From contig CASEQO010000125.1 of the NCBI GenBank assembly GCA_949290035.1, positions 1 to 18,225 of the forward strand: 18,225 nucleotides of DNA. Direction: 5' to 3'. Below are positions 7,764-17,126 of the stretch, piece by piece. A program made the translations under genes and the position numbers. This stretch comes from an uncultured Mycoplasmataceae bacterium (GTDB taxonomy: Bacteria > Bacillota_I > Bacilli_A > Mycoplasmatales > Mycoplasmoidaceae). How positions within the stretch are numbered: the first letter of the stretch is position 1; every line of letters starts with the position of its first letter. Below the pieces are notes generated by a model. The model saw only the letters and a list, made by a program, of their open reading frames with translations. It was not told where the DNA came from and searched no databases.

Positions 7764-9296
7764 TTAAACCAATGGATAAATAACATTAATAAATTTCATT
7801 TTTATTTTCTTATATCATTTACTTTTCTTAAATTTTTCTTTATGATCAATTTTTATTGAATCATTTAATGTTGTATTAAATTCATTTAGCATTATATTTA
7901 ATACTTCTTTATTTTTGATTGAAATAGCTGTTTCAAAATTAATCATAATAGATCTATAATCCATGTTATTAGTACCTAAAATAATGTCATTATCAATAAT
8001 AATACCTTTTGAATGAATAAATCCATCATATTCATATATTTCTATATTTGAATTTAATTTGTTATATAGCATTGTATTAACGTCAATAATAAATTTTTTA
8101 TTATCGGGTCTTCTAGGTAAAATAATTTTTATATCTAAATTTGCTAGTGATTTTAAGTTTAAGATTTCAATTATTTCATTATTGATGGCTATATATGGTG
8201 TTAATATATAAATTCTTTGCTTTGCATTAGAAAATGCATTTAATAAGTAATTTTTAAAGAATTTGTATGATATATATGGCTCAGTTTGAATAAGTTGCAT
8301 ATCAATATTTTTATTAGCTTTATGAATTGTTAATTTATTTAATTCATCTTTAAAATCTAATTCATTTTTATCTAAATTTGAAAGATTATATCAATCTCAT
8401 AAAAATGATAGAGATAGTGAGTTAACAATTTCACCTTCTAATATAAAATTAATATCTCTTCAATTAAAAAATTCTTTTCTAATATTAATGTATTCATCAG
8501 CTATATTAGATCCACCTGTAATAGCATATTTGTTATCAACAATTATAGCTTTTCTATGACTTCTAAAATTAATCATTGAATAATATTTAGTTAATCCCGG
8601 TGGATTAAAAATGGCTATTTCTATATTATTTGCTTTTAATCCATCAATAACTTTTTTTGGGATTCTTCCTTTACACCCAGCATAGTCATACATGAATTTA
8701 ATTTTAATTCCCTGTTTAGATTTTTTAATAAGTTCATTGATAATAGTTTTAAAGAATAGTGAATCAGCTACTATATAGAAATTAAAATAAATAAATTTTG
8801 TTGCTTTTCTTATTAAATTAATGGATTCAAAATAAAATTCTTTTTGATCTATTAATTTAAAATCATTTTTTTGGTAAAGTGGTGACTTTTGAAAATTATA
8901 AATTGATTCAACATCACTACATTTATTTTTCTTAATATACTCAATTGTATATTTATAGTCTTCTTTTTCTTGGATGATTTCTTGTTCTAATAGATTTTCT
9001 TTATAGTTTTTTAATTTAAATGGTGTTAGTCCAAATATTAATAATACAAATATTCCTATAATAGGAACTGCACTTATCACCAACAACCATGATGCTTTAA
9101 CTTCATGTATTCTTTTTGAAAAGAATATAAAGAAAGAAAAACATATTTGTAAAACAAGAAAGATAAATATTACTAAAATTACAAATTCTCAATGACCACC
9201 TATACTAAAAAGTATTATTAATCCAATAATAACTAGAAAAATTGAAAAGAAAAATAAAGATAAAAAAGATAGTAAATATCTATTTATTTTTTTCAT
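7764..9296 (-). CDS. cls: Cardiolipin synthase
   Basis: Condenses two phosphatidylglycerols into cardiolipin and glycerol at the cytoplasmic membrane. The 510 residues have three N-terminal hydrophobic segments (about 8-31, 36-59, 68-90) followed by two phospholipase D domains, each with an HKD motif: HRKAIIVD (H247, K249, D254) then GGSN, and HSKGIIID (H428, K430, D435) then GTNN. TGA codons encode Trp at several points: 8460-8462 just after the first HKD domain, and 7815-7817. Under the standard code the latter would remove 17 residues; the true C-terminus ends FINVIYPLV, the kind of hydrophobic tail Cls proteins carry, with TAA at 7764-7766. A TGG Trp also occurs, near residue 69. It starts 6 nt after the nrnA-like stop and is the last gene of the thiI operon. 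Confidence 0.93.
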
Positions 9297-9302
9297 AATT
9301 AA

Positions 9303-10295
9303 TTATTTCTTTAATGATTCTAAGTATTTTTCTATTTCATCTAATACATTTTTATATTCTTTTTTATCTGATAATTTAAATCCTGAAGCGAACATATGTC
9401 CACCACCATTAAACTTTTGAGCTATATGGTTGATAGGTATTGACACACTTCTAATAGAACCCTTTCAAATTTTTAAATTGTAATCATAATATAATGTTGT
9501 TCATACATCAATACCTTTAATATTAGCTAACAAATTAACCATTGAATATTGGATTTTTATTTTAAATTTCTTAAATGCATTTTTTGGAATTATACAATAA
9601 GCTATCCTATTTTTTGTTTTAATTCTTTTTGTTATATATGAAGAAAATAATATTTGCTTTGTAGTTTTTGTATAAATAGCACTATGAACTTCTTCTCTAT
9701 TAAAACCAGTTGATATTAATACATAAGTAATAAGATATGTTTTAGGAGTTGTATTATAGTATAAAAATCTACCAGTATCTGTTACAACTCCAGAATATAA
9801 GAACTTTGCAGTATCCGAAGATATTTTTAAATTTGTATTTATGAAAAACTCTGTTCACATAGAACATGTTGAAGGATAAGTTGGATCAATTCATTCTAAG
9901 TTAGCAAAATTTTCTACTTCAACATGGTGATCAACTCTAATTGTTTCCATACATAATTTATGTTTTTGAGAATATACACGTTTTTCATTACCTGTATCTG
10001 AAATTATTCCTAAAGATTTACAAATAAATTCATCTTTTACATCTGTACTACATTTATAAAACAATGTAGATAGATATTCATCTTCTAATGTATCTAATCC
10101 AATTATTTCCACTTTTTTATTAGGAAAATTATCATTAATAAATTCTTTTAAACCATAACATGATCCTAATGCGTCAAAATCAGGAGCTTCATGAAAAAAT
10201 AATGAAATATTTTCATATTCTTTTATCTTATTTAGAATTAATTTTTGAGTTTCTGTCAATTCATTAATTAATTGGTTGGTAATAAAATTATTCAT
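9303..10295 (-). CDS. nrnA: DHH/DHHA1 phosphoesterase, NrnA-like (oligoribonuclease / pAp phosphatase)
   Basis: NrnA-type enzymes degrade 2-5-mers of RNA and dephosphorylate 3'-phosphoadenosine 5'-phosphate in the cytoplasm. The 330-residue product shows the metal-binding DHH motifs in order: HEAPDFDALGS (H35, D39, D41), SDTGN (D100), VDHH (D122, H123, H124) and a later TDTGRF. Near the C-terminus stands the DHHA1 signature GGGHMFASGF. Trp is encoded by TGA at 9891-9893 directly after the DHH block. The ATG at 10295 follows an AAAGGA ribosome site and overlaps the end of thiI by 8 nt, so translation is coupled. In mollicutes these proteins occur in several copies, and some act on cyclic-dinucleotide products; substrate choice cannot be read from sequence. 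Confidence 0.9.
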
Positions 10296-11451
10296 TTTTT
10301 ATCCTTTCTTTCATTTTCTTAATAATATTTTCTTCAAGTGTTTTTAACATAAATAATTCAGATTCATATTTTAATGCATTATTAATATTTGGTTTAGTAG
10401 TTGGTTTTTTTGGGGCAAATATAGAACATGAATCATCATATGGCTTAATAGATATATCATATGTTCCAATTTTTTTAGCTATCTCTATAATTTCTTTTTT
10501 ATCCATAGCAAGTAATGGTCTATATATTAATATATCATTGATTGAATTTGATATAGTTTCCATACTTTCAATTGTTTGAGAAGCAACTTGTCCAATTGAT
10601 TCTCCAGTAGCAATTACTTTTGCATTTATAAATTTAGCAATTTTTGAAGCTATTCTAAAAAAAGATCTTCTCATTAATGTTATTCTATATGATTCATTTT
10701 TTACATGATTTAATTCGTGTAGTACTTGAGTATAGTTTATTATGTAAAGTTTAGAGTTTTGAATTTTGCCTTCTAAAGTAATTATTTTTATTAAATCTTT
10801 TGTTTTGTCTAATGCTTTCTCTGAAGTATATGGAGGAGTTACAAATGTAATATAATCTATATTCATTCCTTTCTTTTGTAATAAGTATCCTGCAACAGGA
10901 GAGTCAATCCCCCCAGATAATAAAACTAATCCTTTTGAATTTACTCCTACTGGAAATCCACCAATACCTTTAATTTTATTGTTGTAAACAATAAAATTAT
11001 TTTGGTTAACTTCTATTGATACTAATATCTCTGGATTATGAACATCTACAAATATATTATTTTTATTTTTAAGAATATGAGAAGCAACTTCTCTAATAAT
11101 TTGATCTGAGTTTAAATAAAATGATTTATCTTTTCTTTTACATTGAATTTTAAATGTTTTATATTTATCAATTAAATCTAAACAAAATAGTTTAAGTTTT
11201 TGAATATCTCTATTAATTATTGTTCCTAAAATAATTAGATCTATACCAGGTACAAATTTTAAAATATTAATTATTTCATTATAGTTTTTACAATTATAAA
11301 TTTTTATATTATCGTGTTCTTTAATTATTTTAATACCTATAAAATCTTTCAAAGCTTTTTTTATATTTTTAAATAAGGTATTAATAAAAAAATTTTTATT
11401 ATTTCCTTTTAGATTAAGTTCACCATATTTAATATATATTATTTGTTCCAT
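10288..11451 (-). CDS. thiI: tRNA 4-thiouridine synthase ThiI
   Basis: Adenylates and thiolates U8 of tRNA to give s4U, taking sulfur from a cysteine desulfurase. The 387 residues have an N-terminal ferredoxin-like and THUMP region (about 1-165) and a PP-loop ATP pyrophosphatase domain with SGGIDS at 179-184, followed by ATGESIGQVASQT and YRPLLAMDK blocks. The conserved C342 in DDSCSIFAPKKP corresponds to Cys344 of the E. coli enzyme. There is no C-terminal rhodanese domain, as in most Gram-positive ThiI. No TGA occurs in frame. The partner desulfurase gene (iscS/nifZ), often adjacent, is not here. It is first in the minus-strand operon; the ATG at 11451 is preceded by AGGA 8 nt upstream. Confidence 0.95.
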   Translation of the reverse strand: MEQIIYIKYGELNLKGNNKNFFINTLFKNIKKALKDFIGIKIIKEHDNIKIYNCKNYNEIINILKFVPGIDLIILGTIINRDIQKLKLFCLDLIDKYKTFKIQCKRKDKSFYLNSDQIIREVASHILKNKNNIFVDVHNPEILVSIEVNQNNFIVYNNKIKGIGGFPVGVNSKGLVLLSGGIDSPVAGYLLQKKGMNIDYITFVTPPYTSEKALDKTKDLIKIITLEGKIQNSKLYIINYTQVLHELNHVKNESYRITLMRRSFFRIASKIAKFINAKVIATGESIGQVASQTIESMETISNSINDILIYRPLLAMDKKEIIEIAKKIGTYDISIKPYDDSCSIFAPKKPTTKPNINNALKYESELFMLKTLEENIIKKMKERIKNE

Positions 11452-11533
11452 GGTATTTTCCTAAATATAAATTAATATATTATTTTACTACATTAAGTTA
11501 TTATTTTTGATTTATTGTTTTAATTAAACTAAT

Positions 11534-11553
11534 ACAATAAAAATTGTTATAAT
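11534..11553 (+). promoter_or_regulatory. Extended -10 promoter of the FNT gene, with a small palindrome
   Basis: TGTTATAAT (TG at 11545-11546, TATAAT at 11548-11553) is a perfect extended -10 box. The ATG lies only 7 bases after it, so transcription should start at or next to the start codon. ACAAT at 11534-11538 and ATTGT at 11543-11547 form a 5-bp palindrome abutting the -10 box, with a further ATTGT at 11514-11518; this could be an operator. No clear -35 box is visible, as is usual for extended -10 promoters. Confidence 0.55.
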
Positions 11554-11560
11554 TTTAAAT

Positions 11561-12385
11561 ATGAAAAATTTTTTTAAGCAAAATCTTATAGAAGATCAAT
11601 TAGAACTTATATTCAAATATAATAAAGCTCATTGAATTAAAAAAATAATCCTTTCTGTAATGGGTGGTGTTTTTGTAGCTTTAGCATATGTTGGATATTT
11701 TATAATTAAAGGACAAACAATTGATCCAGGGCTAGCAACATTTTTAGGTGCTATGGTATTTCCAATTGGAATTATAATGTGTTTATTTTTAGGGGGATAT
11801 TTATTTTCTTCTAATGCATTATTATTGCTATCGGTATTTAAAAAGAAAATTAAGTGATACATATACTTATTAGATATGCTTTTAATATTTGTATGTAATG
11901 CAATTGGTTGTATGATAATAGCTGCTATTGCATTTGGTGCTGGTGTTTTTTCAAACCAAAATGTTATAGATACTGTTTTAAGTACAGCAGAACATAAAAT
12001 TGATGCTGAATGATGAAATGTTTTTCTATCAGGAATACTATGTAATACATTAGTTGCAGGGGCTTCGTTTGTATTTTATAAAATGGGTTCAAGAGGATTA
12101 GCTATTTTTATAGTATATGTAATGATTTTCTTATTTGTTGTAGGAGGATATAATCACATAGTTGCTAATTTCTTTGTTATAACAGAAGCTGGTATTCTTA
12201 CATGTGATGCAGGAAATTCTTGATCAAGTGAAATGATAGGTAAAATATTTTATAATAACTTAATTCCAACTGCATTAGGGAATCTATTTGGTGGTGGTTT
12301 AATAAGTGTTATTTATTATATTGTAGAAGGTAATTTTGGAAAACCTAAAAAAGAAGAAAATAATATAACTACAGAAAATAAATAA
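11561..12385 (+). CDS. Formate/nitrite transporter (FNT) family channel
   Basis: FNT proteins are pentameric channels that move small monovalent anions (formate, nitrite, lactate, hydrosulfide) with protons. The 274 residues have six hydrophobic segments, with FNT hallmarks: GLATFLGAMVFPIGIIMCLFLGGYLFSSN in the first half, SGILCNTLVAGASFVFY, the HxVANxF motif in GYNHIVANFF carrying the central His of the pore, and NLIPTALGNLFGGG near the end. Five TGA codons encode Trp (one adjacent pair near residues 150-151), so a standard-code reading would show only a 65-residue fragment. In a fermentative mollicute the likely cargo is lactate, formate or acetate, but this is inference. There is no ribosome site before ATG 11561. 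It is followed 14 nt later by another membrane protein gene. Confidence 0.88.
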
Positions 12386-12399
12386 TTAGGTTGGCAATT

Positions 12400-13254
12400 A
12401 TGGAATATTCTAGTTCAATATTAGTGCTTATTATATTTATAATATTTTATTTTGTTCATAGAAATAGATATGGCTGAACAAATTCTGAATTTAGCAAAGC
12501 TTATAGGAATAAACAATTTATTATTAATAATAATTTGAAATCTTTTAAGAAAATAAGATTTAAATTAACATTTTACAATGTGTTCATAATTTTATTATTT
12601 ATATTTTTAATTGATTTTGAAATTATGTCGTCTATATTTATGTATGATAATAATTTAACTATATGATTGGATGATAATTTTACATATTTAGACTATTCTT
12701 CAAATGTGTGAAAAATAAAAGATATTATAGATAATAAAGTGGTTTTTGAATTTAATACAATTTGATTAGTAAATATTATTCAATTAATATTTTCCATAAT
12801 TTTTAGTTTATTTATTTTCCTATACTTAAGAATGTCAAATATGAATAAATATAAAGATGAAATATGATATTTAAATTATGAACAAGAATCGAAAATGTAT
12901 AAATTTAATAAAATAAGTTATAAAAAACTATCTATTTTATTTTTAATACTAATCATCTTACATTTTATTTTTCAGTATTGCAATTTATTTATGCAATTAG
13001 AAAAACCTAATATTGATGGATATATAGATTATGATGATAATTTATTTAATTTATTAAAAATTAATGAGAAAATTAATTATGATGAAATATGAGTAAATAG
13101 TTCTATGTCATGAGTTCAAATATTATTTTTAGTTTTATCATGTGTATCACTATTATTAATAGTAATTTTAATATATCTTCATTCAAATTACAACTGATTA
13201 ATTTTTGATAATAATTTTTATAAAATTTATTTAGAAAATAGTAAAAATAAATAA
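12400..13254 (+). CDS. Membrane protein of unknown function with two similar halves (284 aa)
   Basis: I do not recognise it. It becomes a single 284-residue frame with eight or so TGA-Trp codons and ends at TAA 13252-13254. Five hydrophobic segments are visible: about residues 5-20, 60-75, 125-145, 175-195 and 240-265. After the first helix the chain repeats a plan: a basic block (SFKKIRFK at about 48-55; KFNKISYKK at about 167-175), a helix, an extracellular-looking stretch of about 45-55 residues rich in Asp and Asn with a DDN motif (LDDNFTYLDY; YDDNLFNLL), a Trp, and another helix. This looks like an old internal duplication. The cytoplasmic Asn/Lys-rich tail has no cargo motif I know. Upstream spacing (14 nt from the FNT gene, weak AGG at 12388-12390) suggests the same operon. 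A strong hairpin follows. Confidence 0.75.
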
Positions 13255-13261
13255 TTATAGT

Positions 13262-13298
13262 AAAACAAAGATAAGTAACTTTACTTATCTTTGTTTTT
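13262..13298. terminator. Bidirectional terminator between two convergent membrane-protein genes
   Basis: AAAACAAAGATAAGTA (13262-13277) pairs perfectly with TACTTATCTTTGTTTT (13282-13297) around the 4-nt loop ACTT, with T-rich ends on either strand. The 16-bp stem begins 7 nt after the plus-strand stop and ends 7 nt before the minus-strand stop codon. Confidence 0.87.
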
Positions 13299-13304
13299 AA
13301 TTAA

Positions 13305-13832
13305 TTATATTGTGTTCATTTCTAATGTTTTTATGTCTTTTTTAAATGTAGATGATATTTTATTTAAATATACAATAGTTAAAATTCATCCTACTAAGAA
13401 AAATACTTCAAATATTATGCCTATAAAACTAAATACAATAGCACATATTTTAGTTGAATTTATTTTCTGTTTAGAAATATTATTAATTTTTCATTCTTTT
13501 AATGTAATTATTAATGTTAGTATAATTTGAATAATTGATATAGAAAAACTTGTTATAAATAAATATATTGATGCATTTAATATTGAAAAATATAGATCGC
13601 TATATTCTATACTCTCAAATCCCTCTTCAAGAAAGATATTAAATATAGAACCTATAGCTAAAAACATATTAGAAACACTAGTTAATATTATATAAAAAAG
13701 TAATATTGAACATGCTATACTCAATATTATATTTAACGATAAAATAATGTAAAAAGCTATTGAGATTCTTTTAAACACTTTAAAATTATTTTTTATATCT
13801 AATATTTGATTCTCATAATTTCTTTCTTGCAT
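13305..13832 (-). CDS. Four-helix membrane protein of unknown function (175 aa)
   Basis: I do not recognise it. The frame runs from ATG 13832 through TGA-Trp codons at 13491-13493 and 13386-13388 to TAA at 13305-13307, 62 residues longer than a standard-code reading. A basic, polar N-terminus (about 1-22) is followed by four hydrophobic segments: about 24-50, 53-68, 88-112 and 130-155, then a Lys-rich tail. Segment pairing (two hairpins) and small size would suit a mollicute accessory membrane protein; no catalytic motif is seen. No Shine-Dalgarno sequence precedes the start. A TATAAT on the minus strand at 13863-13858 gives a leader of about 20 nt. It is convergent with the 284-residue membrane protein, with which it shares no visible sequence similarity. 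Confidence 0.7.
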
Positions 13833-14104
13833 ATTATTTTTTTTCGTTTTATATCTAATTATATTTTAATTTTTATTTTAAAAAATACAACCTTTTAAAA
13901 TCAATAAGCATTAAAAGACAATAAAAAATATTTTAAAATATTTTCAATCACTATAAAATCTCATTATCTTATTAAGCAAAAAGAGATTTTAAATTTAATA
14001 TGAAAAGATATATAAAAAAACTTGTTAAACAAATAGCATAAAATATATACAAATGTTATATATGTAAATTATAATTATTAATAATATTTATATAAAGGAA
14101 AAGA
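13833..14104. other. 272-bp divergent intergenic region before the fructose PTS gene
   Basis: No gene is convincing here. It holds the minus-strand TATAAT noted for the 175-residue protein; two tandem copies of the palindromic decamer AAAATATTTT (13925-13934 and 13935-13944); a 9-bp inverted repeat TAAAATCTC/GAGATTTTA (13954-13962 and 13983-13991, 20-nt loop); and TTGTTAAACAA, a perfect 5-1-5 palindrome, at 14022-14032. The left part of that palindrome can serve as -35 (TTGTTA) with TATATA at 14044-14049, 16-bp spacing; a second -10 candidate, TATAAT, is at 14070-14075. Sites placed like these could bind a sugar-responsive repressor, but I cannot match one. AAAGGA at 14094-14099 is the ribosome site for the PTS gene. 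Confidence 0.5.
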
Positions 14105-16159
14105 ATGTCTTTTTTTACAGAAAAGAATGTTTATTTAAATTTTGAAGCTAAATCTAAAGATGATTTCTTTAGGAAAATATCTAAAATAGCTAAAGAACAA
14201 AATTTAATAAAATCACAAAAAGATTTGTATGAAGCATTTTTAAAAAGAGAAGAAGAATCTTCAACAGGTTTTGAAAATGGTTATGCAATTCCTCATGCTC
14301 ATAGTGATACTATAATAAAACCAACATTATTATGAGTTACTTTTAAAAAAGAAGTTGATTGAAATTCATTAGATGGAAAACCAACTAAATACGCTTTTGT
14401 TATATTAGTTCCAAATTCAGCTAATAATGAACATATACAAATGCTTTCAAAAATTTCAATAATGATGATGAATCAAGAAACTATGGATAAGTTAGTTTCA
14501 TTAAAAAATAAAAAAGAAATTGCTAAATTAATTAATAATAATTTATATAAAGAACAAAAAGAAAGTTCTAATATTTCTGAAGATAATAATAAATTAATAT
14601 TAGCTTTAACTGCTTGTCCAGTAGGCATTGCGCATACTTATCTTGCTGCAGAAAAATTAACTGAAGCTGGGAAAGAATTAAACTATAACATAAAAGTTGA
14701 AACACATGGATCTCAAGGTGTTAAAAACCAATTTACAAATGAAGAAATTGAAAAAGCTGACATAATCTTAGTTTCAGCAGATATTGGTTTAGATCTATCA
14801 AGATTTAAAGGTAAAAGAATTTATCAAACAAATATAAAACCAAGTATTAAAGATCCAATTAATACAATTAAAACAGCTTTAGAAAAAGCTACTATTCAAG
14901 ATAATTCAAATGTAAGTAATTCAGATAGTCAAAAGAAATTTAAAGATGATGGTGAATTATCTTCTTGAAGAAAAGCTATTCAACACCTTCAAACTGGTGT
15001 TTCATATATGGTACCTTTTATAATTCTTGGTGGTATATGTATTGCACTTGCTGTAGGTATAGGAAAATTAATATATGGCGAAAATTATGGAGCACCAGAA
15101 GGAGATTTCTTCTATTATCTAGAAAAAATAGGTAGTATTGGATTTACATTAATGATTGGTGCTCTAGGAGCATTTATTGCTAACAGTATTGCAGGAAGAT
15201 CTGCAATAGCACCAACATTTATAGTCTGTGTTCTTGCAAATACAGCAGATGCATTGTATCCAATTGGTGGGATAAATGTTGAAACAGCAATGGGGTTCAT
15301 AGGGGCTATTTTATTTGGTTTTCTAATAGGATATACTGTTAAATGAATTAATACTTGAAATGTTCATAAAAACATACAAGCATTAATGCCAATATTTGTT
15401 ATTCCTTTAGGTGTAGGATTATTTTATAGTTTAATAGCTATATTTGTAATTGGTGCTCCTATTGGATATATAATGGATAAATTTATATGAGCTTTAAATC
15501 AAGCATTTACTTCAAACACAAATATATCAATTGGTGTAGGATTAGGGTTTGGATTATTATTTGGAGCTATGGTAGGTTTTGATATGGGTGGTCCAATTAA
15601 TAAGGTTGCATTTATTACTGGATCAACACTTATATCAAGTGGTGTATATGAACCAATGGGAATGGTAGCTGCAGCTATACCTGTAGCTCCAATAGGAATG
15701 GCTTTATGTACAATGATATTTAGAAATAAATTTAATGAAAATGAAAAAACATTAGGTGTATCTGCATTTGTAATGGGATGTATTGGAATTAGTGAAGGTG
15801 CAATACCATTTGCAATCGCAGATCCTAAAAAAGCAATTATATCAAATGTAGTTGGATCATCAATTGCTGGAGGGATAGCTGGAGCTTTAGGTGTAACATG
15901 TTTAGCTGGACATGGTGGTCCAATTGTTGGAGTACTAGCTGCAGTTAGTAGTGATAGAAGTTATGGTATGGCTGGAGGAATTGGATTCTTCTTTATGGCT
16001 ATTGTAATTGGATCGTTGATAACAGCATTTATGTATGGATTCTTAAGAAAAGTTGACCAAGCAAATAACTTTAAAACAAGTAAAGGATTTTCTTTTAAAA
16101 TCTTTTCTAAAAAAACTAATAAAATAGAAAATAATGAAGTTGTTAAAATGAATGGATAA
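14105..16159 (+). CDS. fruA: PTS system fructose-type transporter, fused IIA-IIB-IIC
   Basis: Imports fructose (or a related sugar such as mannitol or 2-O-mannosylglycerate) and phosphorylates it with phosphate from HPr. The 684 residues run in the order IIA (about 1-150), IIB (about 160-265), IIC (about 285-655). The phospho-His of IIA is H64 in GYAIPHAHS. The phospho-Cys of IIB is C171 in TACPVGIAHT, the fructose-family IIB signature. IIC has about eight to ten helices with GISEGAIPFA, carrying the conserved substrate-loop Glu, and GHGGPIVG. TGA encodes Trp at 14333-14335 and several times in IIC. The start ATG 14105 has AAAGGA 5 nt before it. fruK (1-phosphofructokinase), which usually sits next to fruA, is absent; a small membrane protein gene follows at once. 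Family assignment is sure, the exact sugar is not. Confidence 0.95.
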
Positions 16160-16163
16160 TATT

Positions 16164-16496
16164 ATGATTAATTGATTTAAAAATTTGTCTAAAAAAGAAA
16201 AGAAAAATATAATTATATTTTCTATTATTTGTTTATTAATAATAACATTTCTAGTTATAGGGATAGTATTTACTGTTTTAGGTCATGATGAATATTCAAT
16301 TTTTGTAGGAGAACAAAAAAATTATAATGATATAAAAACTGCTAATCCAAATGCTGAAATTAGTCCTCCAAGTTTCTCATCTATAACATTATTTACTTAT
16401 GGTATATTTGGATTTGTAATGTTTTTATTAACATCTATAGCAGCAGCTTTCTTTGGAAATTCAATTTTCAATAAGAAATATAAAGAACAAAAATAA
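16164..16496 (+). CDS. Small two-helix membrane protein downstream of fruA (110 aa)
   Basis: I do not recognise it. The ATG at 16164 is followed by ATT AAT TGA, so the fourth residue is Trp (MINW) and a standard-code reading would start late. Two helices, about 16-38 and 73-97, flank an outside loop of about 35 residues (HDEYSIFVGEQKNYND... PPSF). The N-terminus is Lys-rich (FKNLSKKEKKN), so it should be cytoplasmic, and the C-terminus ends in KKYKEQK, also cytoplasmic. It starts 4 nt after the fruA stop, with GGA at 16154-16156 inside fruA as the likely ribosome site, so it is translationally tied to the permease. It may be an accessory subunit or simply share the transcript. A terminator follows directly. 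Confidence 0.75.
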
Positions 16497-16500
16497 GTTT

Positions 16501-16533
16501 AAAATTATGTGCTAATTGCACATAATTTTTTTT
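16501..16533 (+). terminator. Intrinsic terminator of the fruA operon
   Basis: AAAATTATGTGC (16501-16512) pairs with GCACATAATTTT (16518-16529) around a 5-nt loop and the stem runs into a tract of eight T. This ends the fruA and small membrane protein transcript. Confidence 0.9.
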
Positions 16534-16579
16534 ATTTTTATTATTTTTTTGTTTTATATATTAATGTAGGAGAATTGAT

Positions 16580-17074
16580 ATGAATATAAACAAAAATAAA
16601 GGAATGTATATTGAAGAATTAATGAATAATACTGCAATGTATTATGATGAAAATAGAATTTGTTATATAGAAAAAAGATTTTTACCAATTATTCCATTAT
16701 CTATAACAAATAATATAGTAAAAGGGAAACTAATAAAAAAATCTTCAGTAGATTATTGTTGCGTTTATAAGGGAAAATATATAGATATAGAGTTAAAACA
16801 AACTGATGAAGATGAATTTGATATAAGAAAAATAAAAAATCATCAATTAAATCATTTAGAAAAAATCAATTATTACAAAGGTAAAGCTTATTTAATGATT
16901 TATTTTTTCAAAAGAGATGTTATTTATATGATTGAATACAATGATCTTTCTAATTTAATTAACAATAATATTTTTAAAATAAAATGTTTTGATAAATCTA
17001 TAGAAAAACACATGGTAGAAATTAAGTTTCCAGGAATTATAGATTTAGTATCAGTGTTTGAATTAAATAGTTAG
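16580..17074 (+). CDS. recU: Holliday junction resolvase RecU
   Basis: Cuts four-way DNA junctions in recombination and repair, with RuvAB; cytoplasmic dimer. The 164 residues show the RecU plan: NKGMYIEELMNNT near the N-terminus, then SSVDYCCVYKGKYIDIELKQT, the nuclease core, with D58, E71 and K73 spaced as D88, E101 and K103 of the Bacillus subtilis enzyme. HQLNHLEKINYYKGKAYLMIYF follows, matching the RecU HQxxHM...GG.AF block. At 164 residues it is shorter than the B. subtilis protein, which has about 200; the N-terminal extension is missing. ATG 16580 has AGGAG at 16568-16572, and TATATT at 16557-16562 may be its -10 box. No in-frame TGA. It stands alone: the usual neighbour, a penicillin-binding protein gene, is not expected in a wall-less cell. 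Confidence 0.92.
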   Translation: MNINKNKGMYIEELMNNTAMYYDENRICYIEKRFLPIIPLSITNNIVKGKLIKKSSVDYCCVYKGKYIDIELKQTDEDEFDIRKIKNHQLNHLEKINYYKGKAYLMIYFFKRDVIYMIEYNDLSNLINNNIFKIKCFDKSIEKHMVEIKFPGIIDLVSVFELNS

Positions 17075-17076
17075 TG

Positions 17077-17109
17077 TTTTTAAATATAATTTAAATTTAT
17101 ATTTAAAAA
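17077..17109. repeat. AT-only 13-bp inverted repeat after recU, next to a promoter
   Basis: TTTTTAAATATAA (17077-17089) is the exact reverse complement of the bases at 17097-17109, loop 7 nt. It has no T-tract after it and no G:C pair, so it is a weak terminator at best. It abuts the -10 box of the next gene. Confidence 0.45.
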
Positions 17110-17111
17110 TG

Positions 17112-17117
17112 TATTAT
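17112..17117 (+). promoter_or_regulatory. -10 box of the sulfatase-like membrane protein gene
   Basis: TATTAT lies 9 bases before the ATG at 17127, which puts the transcript start at about 17124. The -35 region falls inside the AT-only inverted repeat. As no Shine-Dalgarno precedes the gene, a nearly leaderless transcript is likely. Confidence 0.4.
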
Positions 17118-17126
17118 CATTAATCT

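Noticed and set aside
14000..14041. 13-codon frame (MKRYIKKLVKQIA) ahead of fruA as a possible leader peptide.
   Set aside because: No ribosome site, lies upstream of one candidate promoter, and is too short to separate from chance.
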